Below are positions 11,401-23,034 of a stretch of DNA of 64,000 bases, in pieces (the first letter of the stretch is position 1; every line of letters starts with the position of its first letter). Both the position numbers and the translations under genes were made by a program. The stretch lies in contig NC_134834.1 in the NCBI RefSeq assembly GCF_004210375.1, positions 161,219,290 through 161,283,289 of the forward strand, read 5' to 3'. This DNA comes from Tachypleus tridentatus (taxonomy: Eukaryota; Arthropoda; Merostomata; Xiphosura; Limulidae). The notes beneath the pieces were generated by a model, which saw only the letters and a list, made by a program, of their open reading frames with translations, was not told where the DNA came from and made no database searches.

Positions 11401-14400
11401 AATTATAGTTAACCAATTGAATATTTTTTTTATTAATTTATCTGAAACAATTGGCAAAATTTTTTTTTGTTATTAAGTCTAACATTTAAAAGATTGAACA
11501 AAAATAATGAGAAGTTAATGTTGTCATGTGCCGTCATAAAAAATGATATAATATACCTGGCTTGATAAGGTTAACTAGTTTTAGAAATCTTGAACTTTTC
11601 TCAGCTCAGTTCAGCCTGATGAACTGACAACAAAACTGTAACAATTATTAATACACCTTAAGTTGATTTTGTAAGGCTGATTAGAAGCTCTGTATAACTT
11701 ATTTCTGTTGTCATTTGTTCTCACATGAAAACTTTATTTTTGGTTTTCTCCATCACACAGCTGATTTTGGATTATGTGCCAAAATATCCCGAAAACAAAA
11801 TAAACGAACGTCAGTGGTTGGCACTCGTCAATGGATGGCTCCAGAAATAATAATAGGGAAAATGTATGGACCGGAGGTTGACATCTGGTCACTGGGCATT
11901 ACAGCCATTGAAATGATTGATGGTCAACCTCCTTATTATGATGAAAATTCTGACATGGTAAGTGTTGGTAACCAGTGCTTACAGCCAAGGAGTAAGAGTA
12001 GATTGAATTTCAATTTTCTCCTAATATGGATGTCTCCTATTTTTCTTCACGTTTTAAAAGTAATAAAAGATTTAAATTAGATAGAAAATTATAGTCTTTC
12101 ATGAACATTTTCTAGGTCTTAATGACTTGGGTGGATTAATGGTTTGCTTTTGTTCAACACAAATGTTTCTCTGATAATGTTAATAACAAAAATTACCAAT
12201 GTTTCACAATACCCACATTTTTAAAAGCTACACTTTTGTACTTTAAAACACATGTTTTGTACAGAGTGTCTTTCACCAACTACAGGGAATAGATGTAATA
12301 AGGACAAAAAGAAGGCTTTGCACATTATTCATACATATAGATGTATTGAATATAATGAATATAACAACCATGTAATCATTGAATGTACATATTATTGTTT
12401 TGTAACTTGTTAACTTTTAGTGTTTTTGGCCATAGTATCACTATCATCTTCTGAAGCCACTATAATAAAACAGTAACAGTTTAGGTAATTCACCCATGGT
12501 GATATACTTATATTTAGATATTATTAGGGAGGAATTATCCAAAAGGTTGTACATGGTGATGTTATGGTTGTCAAGTTATGAGGATTCTGTAATAGTCCAT
12601 GAAGCAGATAGTATTTTTGTGTTTTATAAGTAAGGTATATTCTATCTCTGTAATGCTAGTGTAACTAACAGTATTGGCTGTAATTTTTCATTATGTATAC
12701 TTATATAATTTTATAATCAGAATTACTTTTCAGATATATAACTTAATACTAACAAATGGGAAGCCAGAAATTGAAAATAAACATAACCTATCCCCAGTGT
12801 TTCAAGATTTTTTGAATAAATGTTTAGAAGTGGACGTAACTAAAAGATACACTGCCTCTGAACTCTTAAAGGTATGGTATAAATTACTCATAGTTTCATA
12901 TTTGTTTATTTTGTAATATCCATAATTCCACACAATATCAAGTTTTACTGCTGTTAAACTGACCAACTTTAAGGTGAATATTTTTACTTTGTAAAACTTA
13001 TCATTATATTTAAATCCATCCATTCACCTTCACTTCAGTTTATCTCTAACTGGTAAAAGTGGTTGTACTTCATAGCAATGTTCCTGTGATATAATTTTTG
13101 AGATAATAAAACTCAAAATGTTGTTGGATCTTACATTCAGATACTTTGAATTTTAATGCGTTTATTATTCATTAAAAAAACACCTGATTTTTACAATATT
13201 TTGTATGGTTTATCTAAAAGCTAGTTCTCTATTTATATTTAATGACAACAAATTGTGACATTGTTTGTATTTACCCTTGTCCTTATTCATATATAAAAAT
13301 AGTGTACATTGTAAACTAGTTATAGAAAACAACTGTTCCATTCTATAAGAATATTAATAACCATTATATTATATATTTAATAAAGTACAATTTGTTTTCC
13401 CCTAGTAAGAGTTACTTGTCTGTTTGTTGTATTTCCACAAATTTTTTCATTAGCCATTATAACAGTTTGTAGTTTCATAATCTCAAATATCTAATATTTA
13501 TAAAATAAGTATATTGTGAGGGATTTCAGGTCTACTGTATCAAAAACCATTTGTCAGTTAGTGGTGCTAGGAATGAAATGTACCATGTAACTCTTGAGGA
13601 GGAAGTTATTCTAGAAGTTTACTAATTAGTTCATCATGTCATATGATGAAGTCTTCCAAGTTCAGAAAGAGAAAGAAATGACATACCTGCAGTGTCATGC
13701 ATTAACAAAAATTCTAATAAGAGTCATGCCAGAAGGTTATGTAAATCTTGATAAAGAAAAACCATACAAATCTATACAAATTACAGTATGATAAATATAC
13801 AACATCATACCATGGTTTTGAATATTTTCTTAGATGTTTGAGAAAAATAAACAAATCTACAAACAAAAACATATACATTATAAAGGTAGATGATATCATT
13901 ATTAGTGTTGTAACTTGTAATGGAAAACAAATATTTTGAACCTGGTGATGAAAAAGTTTAATTTTTCTCACAATTAATGGAGAATTACATTTCATTAATG
14001 GTTTGAGAAACAATTACATGTATCTTCTAATTTTTGTTTTTGTTGTTTATGTGATTTTGATACCTGCTGTGGGTTCTTCAAGTTTTATTATATAGTTTTT
14101 TATATTACAAAAAGCTGGTAATTCTTGAAGTTATAGATAGACTCATGTAGGACTGGTCATGAGTAATGAGTTTTCTGTTTTTATCTTTTTGTAATTTTCA
14201 GTTTCTTATGCTTTTATGGTAAAGTATATATAACATTTTTATCAGTACAAATTGTAAACTTTAAGATATCTTATTACAGAGGATTGTTAAATTTCAATTG
14301 TTATATATTCTTCTAGAAGAGTATAATTTACAGAACACTTGATTTGACCTTGTTTATAAAACCATATTGTTAGAGGGTTGTAGTTTAATACGTGGAATTA

Positions 14401-15225
14401 CTTAATCTTCAGTTGTCAGCATGTCTTTGGAATGCCATACTCTTTAAAAATATTAAATTTTTTGCTTTAATAACTGCAGACAGTCTTTTAGGTATTGTTA
14501 CAAGATATTTAATCAAAGTATCCAATAGGATTGTGTTCCATGTGGCTTTCATACACTGCCATAAAGTTTCTTTGGAAATAACTTTTTATTTGTAAAGTTT
14601 TTAATATGTCATATCCCAGATCTGTTCAGTTAGGTTGAGATAGGGGCTCTGTGTGGGTAACTGTGTTATTTGAATGACTCTAGCAGCTTGTTTCTTAGCT
14701 AAGTAATTTCTGTATGGGTTGGATGAGGTTTTGAGGTTATTATCTTCTTGGTACTAGAGTCAGTTACCAATAATATGTAAACCACTGGATGCTCTATGAT
14801 GGATCAATACTTGAGCTGGTCTATTGTTCAGTGTATTTTGAAATGTCTCCTGTCATCTCATCATAAACACCCCCCCCCCCCTCCCATACTATCACACTGT
14901 CTCTCTCATGGTTCATAGTAGGTGCTGCATGGTGAGATAAGTATCTTTCACCTTTCTTCTACCTGACATACAACACACATTTTGAATGAAATATTTCAAA
15001 CTTGAACTCATAAAATGGAAAGAATGACAGAGTATTCCCTTGTCCTAATATTTTTACACAGTACTGTTTACAGAGACTAATTTAACATAATGTGTATGAT
15101 GTAGAATAATTACTTTTATTAAACAGATGTTTTTTATTATTTTTTTCACACAGCATCCTTTCATTGAACTGGCAGATGGGTGTAATCTTTACAATCTTTT
15201 AAAATGTCAACCAGAGATGCAGTAA
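2306..15225 (+). CDS. PAK-family Ser/Thr protein kinase, seven coding exons (kinase domain)
   Basis: Seven exons (2306-2439, 8146-8332, 9252-9344, 10244-10343, 11761-11957, 12734-12871, 15154-15225) join without a frame break into 306 codons and a TAA stop. All boundaries are AG/GT and all phases agree. Counting from 2306, the parts are: PAK-like lead-in [19 protein letters not shown]; glycine loop GHGASG (43-48); VAVK lysine 65; helix-C Glu 81; SYLVGDELW hinge lead; HRDIKSSN (153-160); DFG 173-175; APE 198-200; and HPF near the end. These follow PAK1 and Drosophila Pak closely. Such kinases act downstream of Cdc42/Rac on the cytoskeleton. Odd points: the activation-loop Thr is Ser 189, GTPYW is GTRQW, and no CRIB domain lies in the window. 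All catalytic residues are kept, so a live, diverged paralogue is likelier than a pseudogene. Confidence 0.9.
3300..7030 (+). mobile_element. DIRS-like retroelement fossil, broken, inside the first kinase intron
   Basis: A T/C-rich block in which short runs recall the tyrosine-recombinase retroelement DIRS. A reverse-transcriptase piece with MTKLDVT...HIPI lies near 4905-4955, preceded by a segment like the DIRS pre-RT region near 4550-4640. A recombinase-like run ([13 protein letters not shown]) lies near 6310-6350. The order RT then recombinase on the plus strand fits the family. The coding parts are heavily broken (many breaks), so the copy is old. Ends are approximate and I did not find the terminal repeats; the first 1.2 kb is assigned only by composition. 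Open frames on either strand here are not host genes. Confidence 0.5.
7031..8145. other. rest of the first kinase intron
   Basis: AT-rich DNA with no repeat or coding signal that I can name, ending in a good pyrimidine tract and acceptor (ctaccgtttcag). Confidence 0.6.
8146..8332 (+). CDS. PAK-like kinase, exon 2 (N-lobe)
   Basis: The first base completes the glycine of the ATP loop; 62 codons then run from ASGTIYTA to SYLVGDELW. It holds the ATP-binding lysine in VAVK and the helix-C glutamate in ELLIRE. The donor is TGG|gtaagt. The exon break inside GHG|ASG and after DELW gives clean joins. Confidence 0.92.
8333..9251. other. kinase intron 2
   Basis: AT-rich, no recognisable repeat. The 89-codon minus frame at 8652-8921 is low-complexity and unsupported. 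Confidence 0.6.
9252..9344 (+). CDS. PAK-like kinase, exon 3 (hinge, helix D)
   Basis: 31 codons, phase 0 at both ends: [15 protein letters not shown] through VVCKE. PAKs have VVMEYLAGGSLTDVV and AAVCRE in the same place. Acceptor tttgtttag, donor GAA|gtatgt. Confidence 0.92.
9591..9738. mobile_element. short terminal-inverted-repeat element (MITE-like) in kinase intron 3
   Basis: A 148-bp GC-richer block. Its left end CAGCGGTGGACTTGGCC and the reverse complement of its right end CAGAGGCAGACTAGCCA are similar. This is the pattern of a non-autonomous hAT-type element, much like the ends of the 55962-56554 element. No clear target duplication remains. Confidence 0.42.
9739..10243. other. rest of kinase intron 3
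   Basis: AT-rich sequence ending in a pyrimidine-rich acceptor (atttcatttag). Nothing else recognised. Confidence 0.6.
10244..10343 (+). CDS. PAK-like kinase, exon 4 (catalytic loop)
   Basis: 33 codons plus one base. [17 protein letters not shown] is followed by IKSSNILLG; the catalytic Asp and the metal-binding Asn are present. PAKs have IKSDN, so one residue next to the Asn differs. Donor CTAG|gtcagt. Confidence 0.92.
10344..11760. other. kinase intron 4
   Basis: 1.4 kb of AT-rich DNA with no repeat I can name. The 73-codon plus frame at 10755-10976 looks like chance. Ends in a strong acceptor (ttctccatcacacag). Confidence 0.6.
11761..11957 (+). CDS. PAK-like kinase, exon 5 (activation loop to helix G)
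   Basis: Two bases complete Ala, then 65 codons: [49 protein letters not shown]. The key Thr of PAKs (KRSTMVGTPYW) is replaced by Ser, and the P+1 loop TPYW is TRQW. The rest matches the family. Donor ATG|gtaagt. Confidence 0.93.
11958..12733. other. kinase intron 5
   Basis: AT-rich; ends in attacttttcag. No repeat recognised. Confidence 0.6.
12734..12871 (+). CDS. PAK-like kinase, exon 6 (C-lobe)
   Basis: 46 codons in phase 0: [39 protein letters not shown]. Drosophila Pak has closely similar TNGKPEI, FQDFLDQCLEV and SALDLLK runs. Donor AAG|gtatgg. Confidence 0.93.
12872..15153. other. kinase intron 6
   Basis: 2.3 kb AT-rich intron. A run of 12 C lies at 14870-14881. Open frames at 13714-14013 (minus), 13748-13939 and 14392-14595 have no family signal. 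Ends in a long T tract and cacacag. Confidence 0.6.
15154..15225 (+). CDS. PAK-like kinase, last exon and stop
   Basis: [23 protein letters not shown] then TAA. PAK tails run HPFLKLA... for a similar length, so the C-terminus is about normal although its last 15 residues have diverged. Confidence 0.88.
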   Translation, partial: HPFIELADGCNLYNLLKCQPEMQ

Positions 15226-15358
15226 TAGTTATTAATACAGTAAAAATGAAATAGCCCCAAATATGTTGAAATGTGTTACATGAAGTTGTTTATGACAGCC
15301 AGCATCGCTCTAGAACCAGAAAATTAACAGATTGTGTTTATCAGTTTTCCCCAAGAGT

Positions 15359-15383
15359 AATAAAGTATTGGGTATTCAATAAA
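15359..15383 (+). terminator. poly(A) signals of the kinase gene
   Basis: Two AATAAA hexamers (15359-15364 and 15378-15383) lie 135-155 bases after the stop codon, a likely 3' end for the transcript. Confidence 0.55.
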
Positions 15384-15780
15384 CTCACAAAAGGAAATAA
15401 ACATTTAATGTTTTGTTAAAATGTTATATCAGTAACAAGGTGAAACTGCTTTAATAAATATTTTCTGTTTTTCTGAAGATTTGTGACATCTATTAAGTGC
15501 AAGGGTACAAATAGTTTTTTTTATTTTGCTAATAAATTCATCTTTATAGCTGTTGAAATAATATCCATTTTTTCTATTGTATAAGGATATTTTTACAAAT
15601 TGGAAGGAAACTAAACTCTTATTTAGATCAAATTATTATTTCGTTTACCACAATGAACATTTTTTTATTATTATGTTTGTTAACAAAAATGCAAACAAAC
15701 TGAAGAAAATGGAAGATCACTGATGTGAGACAAACATGCATCCTCATTTATTTTAATTCTTTTGTCAAATCTAAGTGTTA
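15384..15780. other. intergenic DNA
   Basis: AT-rich, no feature recognised. Confidence 0.5.
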
Positions 15781-15965
15781 TAGTGATATACTGAGAGTCT
15801 TGACACGGCCAGGTGATTAGTGATATACTGAGAGTGTTGGCACGGCCAGGTGATTAGTGATGTACTGAGAGTCTTGGTATGGCCAGGTGATTAGAGTGCT
15901 GAACTCGCAATCTGTGGGTTGTGGATTTCAACCCTTGTCCCACTAAACATGGCACCATTTCATTC
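15781..15965 (+). repeat. three 37-bp tandem units made from a SINE head, then one tRNA-like head
   Basis: Units at 15781-15817, 15818-15854 and 15855-15891 share CTGAGAGT and GGCCAGGTGATTAG, the part of the SINE head that holds the A-box-like promoter element. After the third unit the tRNA-like head continues (CTCGCAATCTG, GATTTCAACCC). The usual SINE tail is absent. It looks like a partial SINE whose 5' promoter end was multiplied. Confidence 0.6.
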
Positions 15966-16174
15966 GTGTACTGTTGGTACACTTTCATCTGATTCTGAAA
16001 TGAATAGATTTTTAGGGTCAGACGTTTGGTTAAAAACTTACTCTCTTCAGGGACATGATATTAGCACGATATCTTATGAAGGAGTTTATATCATACCTTC
16101 TTAATGACAAGAAACCAATCTGAAATATAAACTTATCTCAGAATGGCTGCTTTGGGTATTAACATTTATTGGTA

Positions 16175-16225
16175 AGAAGAGAAAAAGGTTTTGACCTTCC
16201 TAGGTCATCTTCAGGTTAATAAAAC
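16175..16225 (-). ncRNA. hammerhead-like core, probably Penelope-like element remnant
   Basis: On the minus strand CTGAAGA is followed by a perfect short hairpin (GACCT...AGGTC) and then AAAAC, where an active hammerhead would have GAAAC. The CUGANGA - stem II - GAAA layout is kept apart from that base. No stem III or cleavage site was established. Confidence 0.35.
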
Positions 16226-17485
<1,260 letters not shown>

Positions 17486-17642
17486 TCGTAAGTGGGTGGG
17501 TGTTGTTTTTATAGCAAAGCTGCATTGGGCTATCTGTGTCCATCAAGATAAATTCAACACTTGATTTTAAGTGTTGTAAATCCTAAGACTTACTGTTGTT
17601 CCAGCAGGGGACCATAAGTGAGTAGAACAAGACATATTTGCA
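17486..17642 (-). repeat. tRNA-derived SINE (family 2)
   Basis: Minus-strand copy of the second SINE family: a tRNA-like head (CCCCTGCTGG..., AACACTTAAAATCAAG) and the tail GATAGCCCAATGCAGCTTTG. Related copies are at 29535, 31760, 54905, 57425 and 61634. Confidence 0.6.
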
Positions 17643-18963
17643 TATAATTGAATATAAAAATGAATTAGATGCTTTAACAGTTTTTATTTTTGATGTAACT
17701 GTATTTGTTTTCTGAATCACATCATCTAATTATGACTCACAATAAAGTCTGCAACAAGTATTAAAATTATATAATTATTTTTTCAAATACTTCAATAAAA
17801 GAAACATTTTCAAGTACTTTGATAAATAAAATTATTTTCTACTCTAAAGGAAAAGACTTGTTAAACTTTAATGCACATGATGACCATAGGTTTTTATGGC
17901 AAAGTTTTTTTCTTATCTAAATGAATTGCTATTTCATAATTTGGAAACACAACTCTGCCATATAATACACAACATTTAAAATATAAATAAATAAAAAATT
18001 TCAAATAAATCTTACTTCACTCATATCCCATTATGGTGTATTGTAAAAGTGGATTTAGAGGTGTGGAATGTTTTACCTTAGAACTTAGACCATCAACAGT
18101 TTTCTGGGTTGCTGTTATGGCACAAACTGTGGTCTTCATTGTCAAACTTAAAACAGTTTAACTATAGACACATAAAAATATTTAGTAAAGGAACAGTGTT
18201 TTTAGTTTGACAGCAAGTTGGACATTTCTTAACAATAAGTGATTCTGTTAACAATCAGTTTCTTCAAACAAATTTAATTTTATATACATTTTTTATAAAG
18301 TTCAACCTTTCTATTTAAAACTATCAAATCAAAATAAATTTTAGGAACTGTTTTCACAAAGTGGTTTAAGTACATAAGAGTAGAATTAGTCTGGTAATTT
18401 CAACCTTTCTAAATACACTTGAATATTTTAAAACCATAAACTGTAAAAATATAACTTTTTTTTTCTGCTGGTTTTCATTATGTATAATTTTATTTTCATA
18501 CAACTAACTAAGAAAATAAAAATATATATATATATAAACATATTCACGTACACCTGTGGTGACATTGGAAATTCAGAATCCTATTTAATATCAAAGAAAA
18601 TGTATAAGTATTAAAAGCTATAAACTCTTCTGTATGACAAACTTAGGTACAATTAATATAATTATGCCAGTATGTACACAGAATGATGTATTTTCCATTA
18701 AACTTTATAAAACATACATACACAATGACAATGTAGTACGACATAAATTATACTAAAGATGATAAAGCAGTTTGTTAATTAACAATGATAGTGTAATAAG
18801 TTTGTGAAAAGTAGTTTATGTTGTTACTACACATCATATTTAATCATTCTACATCAGTTTACTTTGTATAATAATAACAGATGATGAATACAAAAGATAC
18901 ACAAAGGGTTTTTTTACCAACCAAATTTAGGATAAATAACTAAATTTTTAGAATACAGATGTA
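17643..18963. other. intergenic DNA up to the gap
   Basis: AT-rich with an (AT)n run at about 18522-18536; no gene recognised. Confidence 0.5.
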
Positions 18964-19463
18964 NNNNNNNNNNNNNNNNNNNNNNNNNNNNNNNNNNNNN
19001 NNNNNNNNNNNNNNNNNNNNNNNNNNNNNNNNNNNNNNNNNNNNNNNNNNNNNNNNNNNNNNNNNNNNNNNNNNNNNNNNNNNNNNNNNNNNNNNNNNNN
19101 NNNNNNNNNNNNNNNNNNNNNNNNNNNNNNNNNNNNNNNNNNNNNNNNNNNNNNNNNNNNNNNNNNNNNNNNNNNNNNNNNNNNNNNNNNNNNNNNNNNN
19201 NNNNNNNNNNNNNNNNNNNNNNNNNNNNNNNNNNNNNNNNNNNNNNNNNNNNNNNNNNNNNNNNNNNNNNNNNNNNNNNNNNNNNNNNNNNNNNNNNNNN
19301 NNNNNNNNNNNNNNNNNNNNNNNNNNNNNNNNNNNNNNNNNNNNNNNNNNNNNNNNNNNNNNNNNNNNNNNNNNNNNNNNNNNNNNNNNNNNNNNNNNNN
19401 NNNNNNNNNNNNNNNNNNNNNNNNNNNNNNNNNNNNNNNNNNNNNNNNNNNNNNNNNNNNNNN
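18964..19463. other. assembly gap, 500 N
   Basis: Exactly 500 undetermined bases, a typical fixed-size scaffold join. Sequence on its two sides may not be truly adjacent. Confidence 0.99.
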
Positions 19464-19615
19464 TTGTGTAGCTTTGTGCTTAAAAACAAACAACCGTTCT
19501 AAGATAATTCGACCAAATAACATACACTATATTTATGAATATATCCTAAATTCACAAATATATACGGAGCCATATTTTGTATTTAACATAATAGATATCT
19601 TGTAATACCACAATT

Positions 19616-19880
19616 ATTTGTTTGTTTGTTTTTTGCATGTTGTGCAAAACTACACGAGGGCTATCTGCGCTAGTCGTTCCTAATGTAACAGTGTAAAGCT
19701 GGAGAGAAGTAAGCTAGTCATCATCACCCATCATCTTTTGGGCTGCTCTTTTACCAATGAATAGTGGGATTGACCGTCACGTTATAACGTCCCCATGGCT
19801 GAAAGGGCGAGCATGTTTAATGTGACGGGGATTCGAACTCGCGACCCTCAGATTAGGAGTCGACTTCTCTAATCCATCAG
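19616..19880 (-). repeat. tRNA-derived SINE (family 1), minus strand
   Basis: Carries the reverse complement of the conserved tail (GATTGACCGTCACGTTATAA, GAAAGGGCGAGCATG) and the head (GGGGATTCGAACTCGCGACC). The outer part of the head is worn. Confidence 0.88.
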
Positions 19881-20986
19881 TTATTGAAAGAAGCCTAAGA
19901 CTGGTATTTAACTACAGTTCTAGATGGCACAAGAGGATTATAACGATGCAACTTTACAACTGAATAGGATGCCAATCTATAGGAGGTTAGTCTCCATCTG
20001 GTACTATATTTACAACTGAGTATAATGAAGCAAGTATGAAGCAAAATGTTTTGCTCAAGGAAACAATAGCGAGGCACAATCGTCCTTTTAACTTGCAACA
20101 TTTTAATTATAGAATCAAAACACTAAAAACGTTTCATTATCCAAATAAAATTCATTACTTGTCAGAATAAACGTTTTCCCGAGTTTATGAAACTAATTGA
20201 ATATATAAAAACTACTCTATAGATAACATAAGATACGTGGGAAATAACGTACACGTCAGTGCAATCCTGATATCTATGGGTTGATATAAAATATTATCGT
20301 ATTTTATCTTTTAGTTACTTTTCATTAGATAAATTTAGTCAGGTGTATTTAGATAATATTTCTAAATTTCTATACAAGCGCTCTGCATGACACCTATGGG
20401 AACTGGATTTAGGAATATCGTAAACTTTCATTAATCCTTTTGCTCAGACAAAGTTTAAATATGGCAAGGCTTGTTCCATATACTAGTATTTTTTTATCTC
20501 ATTTCTGACATTACTTCCTCCTGTGTGATTAATATCAATCCAAAAGGTGGTACATAAACTTTTACAAGTTTTTATGAGTTGAGGGTTTATCTCTCTTGAA
20601 CATGTTTATTATGGAAGTGTATGTATTTTATAGTAAATCTGCTTAGTTTATCTGTTATTTCTTTAATCTTGAGCTAATAACCAAATGGACGGCATTCCAG
20701 TCAATAGTATCCATTCCTAAAAATGTGTATAATTCTTATAATGCACTCGTGTCCTAAAGCACAGGGAGATTTTGTAATATCACAAGTATTTAAACCTGAT
20801 TTTTAGCTCTGAAACCCATATCTTTTCCACATGGCCAACTTATGTTCCTTACTTATAATGACTATCTAAAGACGGTAAGGTCCGAATCTAAGTTTTGAGT
20901 CTGAACTAAATCTGAGGTATGAATATTTTTCTTTTAATTCCCGTTTTTGTGTAATAGAATTATATTTTACTTCATCTGTCCAACTG
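19881..20986. other. intergenic DNA
   Basis: No gene or repeat recognised. The minus frame at 19895-20101 has no support. Confidence 0.5.
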
Positions 20987-21269
20987 TCGGCTCAGCATGG
21001 CCAAGTGGTTAAGGTACCCGACTCGTAGTTCGATGGCCGCGGGTTCGAATCCCCGTCACACCAAATATGCTCGCCCTTTCAGCCGTGAAGGCGTTATATG
21101 TGACGGTAAATCCCACTATTCGTTGATAAAAGAGTAGCCCAAGAGTTGGCGGTGGGTGGTGATGACTAGCTGCCTTCCCTCTAGTCTTACACTGTTAAAT
21201 TAGGGACGACTAGCACAGACAGCCCTCGAGTAGCTTTGTGCGAAATTCAAAAATAAACAAAACAAACAT
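20987..21269 (+). repeat. tRNA-derived SINE (family 1), full length
   Basis: Complete head (CAGCATGGCCAAGTGGTTAA, CGGGTTCGAATCCCCGTCA) and tail, ending in A/C-rich DNA. It ends right where segment A begins and is absent in front of A'. Confidence 0.92.
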
Positions 21270-21404
21270 ATTAGAGTAAAACTTATACTAACTTATACAG
21301 CAACACTAACATATGATATATTGTTACGTACTGTACTTTGAAATAATGGGAAATTTTAATTTGGGAGTTAATTAAATGTTAATATGTATGAGATTTATGA
21401 TACT

Positions 21405-21650
21405 TATGACTCGTAATTTGAAAATAATGGATTTGAATCCCTGTCTCAAAAATCTTGCTCTCCCTTTCAGCCGCCGTGGCGTTATAATGTGACGGTTAAT
21501 CTCACTATTCGCTGGTAAAAGAGTAGTCCAAGAGTTGACGGTGGGTGGTGATGACTATCTGCCTTCCTTCTTGTCTTACACTGCTAAATTACAGACGGCT
21601 AGCGCGGATAGCTCTCGTGTAGCTTCGCACAAAATTAAAAACAAAGAACC
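21405..21650 (+). repeat. SINE family 1, head-worn copy shared by A and A'
   Basis: Tail motifs CCTTTCAGCCG, AAAGAGTAG and GTCTTACACTGCTAAATTAC are clear; the tRNA-like head is worn. The same copy sits at 39545-39795, so it was inserted before the duplication. Confidence 0.82.
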
Positions 21651-22967
21651 AACCTTATCTATTTAATGAAACTAGCTGGATGGAAGTTATGTAAATTCAT
21701 GATTAATAAAAGGTAATCTTAGGACATGGAAGTTATTTATATTATTTTAAACCGAAAAAAAAAGAAAAGGCAAAACACAAAACGTAAATTTACACGTATC
21801 TCTTCATGGAAACACAAATCTTCATGCCGAATTTGGTGAAGATTCATCAACAGAGGCGAAGTTGTGGTAAAAAAACAAAACAAACGCAAAAACACTCGTA
21901 TATCCACACCCTGCGGATAGATATACAACAGACAATACTGTTGTATTTTCAAGACGGCCAGTGTAAGTATTAAAACTTTACACATTTTTACTTCAAGTGA
22001 CCGTCTCGTTATCACGAAACACAGTACTAGTTCCGTATTTGAAGTGTTTATGACGTCATATCTGCTTCCTGAAAATGGAGAAAAACAAAGCCCTCCGCGA
22101 CAAGAAACGTGACCGACTACATTTTTTCAATATTGTGATGTATTTGTATATTTCGTAATGAATAACACAGCAGCACATATTTTAATTTTAAGAGTGTTCT
22201 TAAAACGTTCAACCATAAACACTTTATTTTATGTGTTGTAAAGAAGTTGATTTCTTGTTCCTAGAGATGACGTTACAACACATGATTAGAAAGGTTATGT
22301 TCCAACGTCACTAAGAAGTTTAGAGTGTGTTCGACCTTGTTTTGAAAGTTTCTTGAAGGATTTTACTAGTGTCCTCCTTTCTTATTTTTGAACAGAATAA
22401 TTCATGCATATTAAAAAAACACAAATATACACATCAGCAAATATTCAACTAATTGTTGTAGTGTAATTATATATGGTTGGTTCATGTAAAACTGGTTCAA
22501 CGCTATAATTACTGTCAATAATTGACATCATTTTCTGTACTTATCTATCATTACATACCATGTAAATTAATAATTAATAACTAACTCATGCTTTTTAAAT
22601 TAAAGGTTGATTAATTAATTGAATTATTAATATATACGTAATTTGTAAATTGAATTAATCAATATGCAAATATAATTAATCAGGTTAATTAACTGCTTCG
22701 TTCCCTTATACCCGAGAGGGGGCTTATGGGTTTAATGTTCCTAGTGTCCTCGAATAGTGCATGTTTACTTCTGATTCCAAAATCCTATCCTAATTACAAA
22801 TTAAATATTGTAAATATTTGAAAATTGAAATGATGATTTGAAGTTCTAAATTTGGTGTTGAAGAATGACGTATTCTGTAGGATCTCAAAAACATAAAGGT
22901 TACAACAGATGTTTTAACATTATATAGTGACATGAGATAAAAGTACGTAATTGAGGTTTATTTATGG

Positions 22968-23034
22968 TTCGGTTCCTCAAGGTGGGCTTTGCAGATGGCC
23001 CGACGTGGCTTTGCTGTAAGAAAAACACACACAA
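22968..23034 (+). repeat. SINE family 2 tail fragment
   Basis: CAGATGGCCCGACGTGGC and GCTGTAAGAAAAACACAC resemble the tail of the second SINE family. The same piece occurs at 41466-41532 in A'. Confidence 0.5.

Noticed and set aside
12420-12480. CATCTTCTGAAGCCACTATA as a third hammerhead-like core
   Set aside because: No stem II hairpin or GAAA follows the CTGAAG run on either strand.
18914-19523. Three long open frames across the gap
   Set aside because: They consist of undetermined bases.
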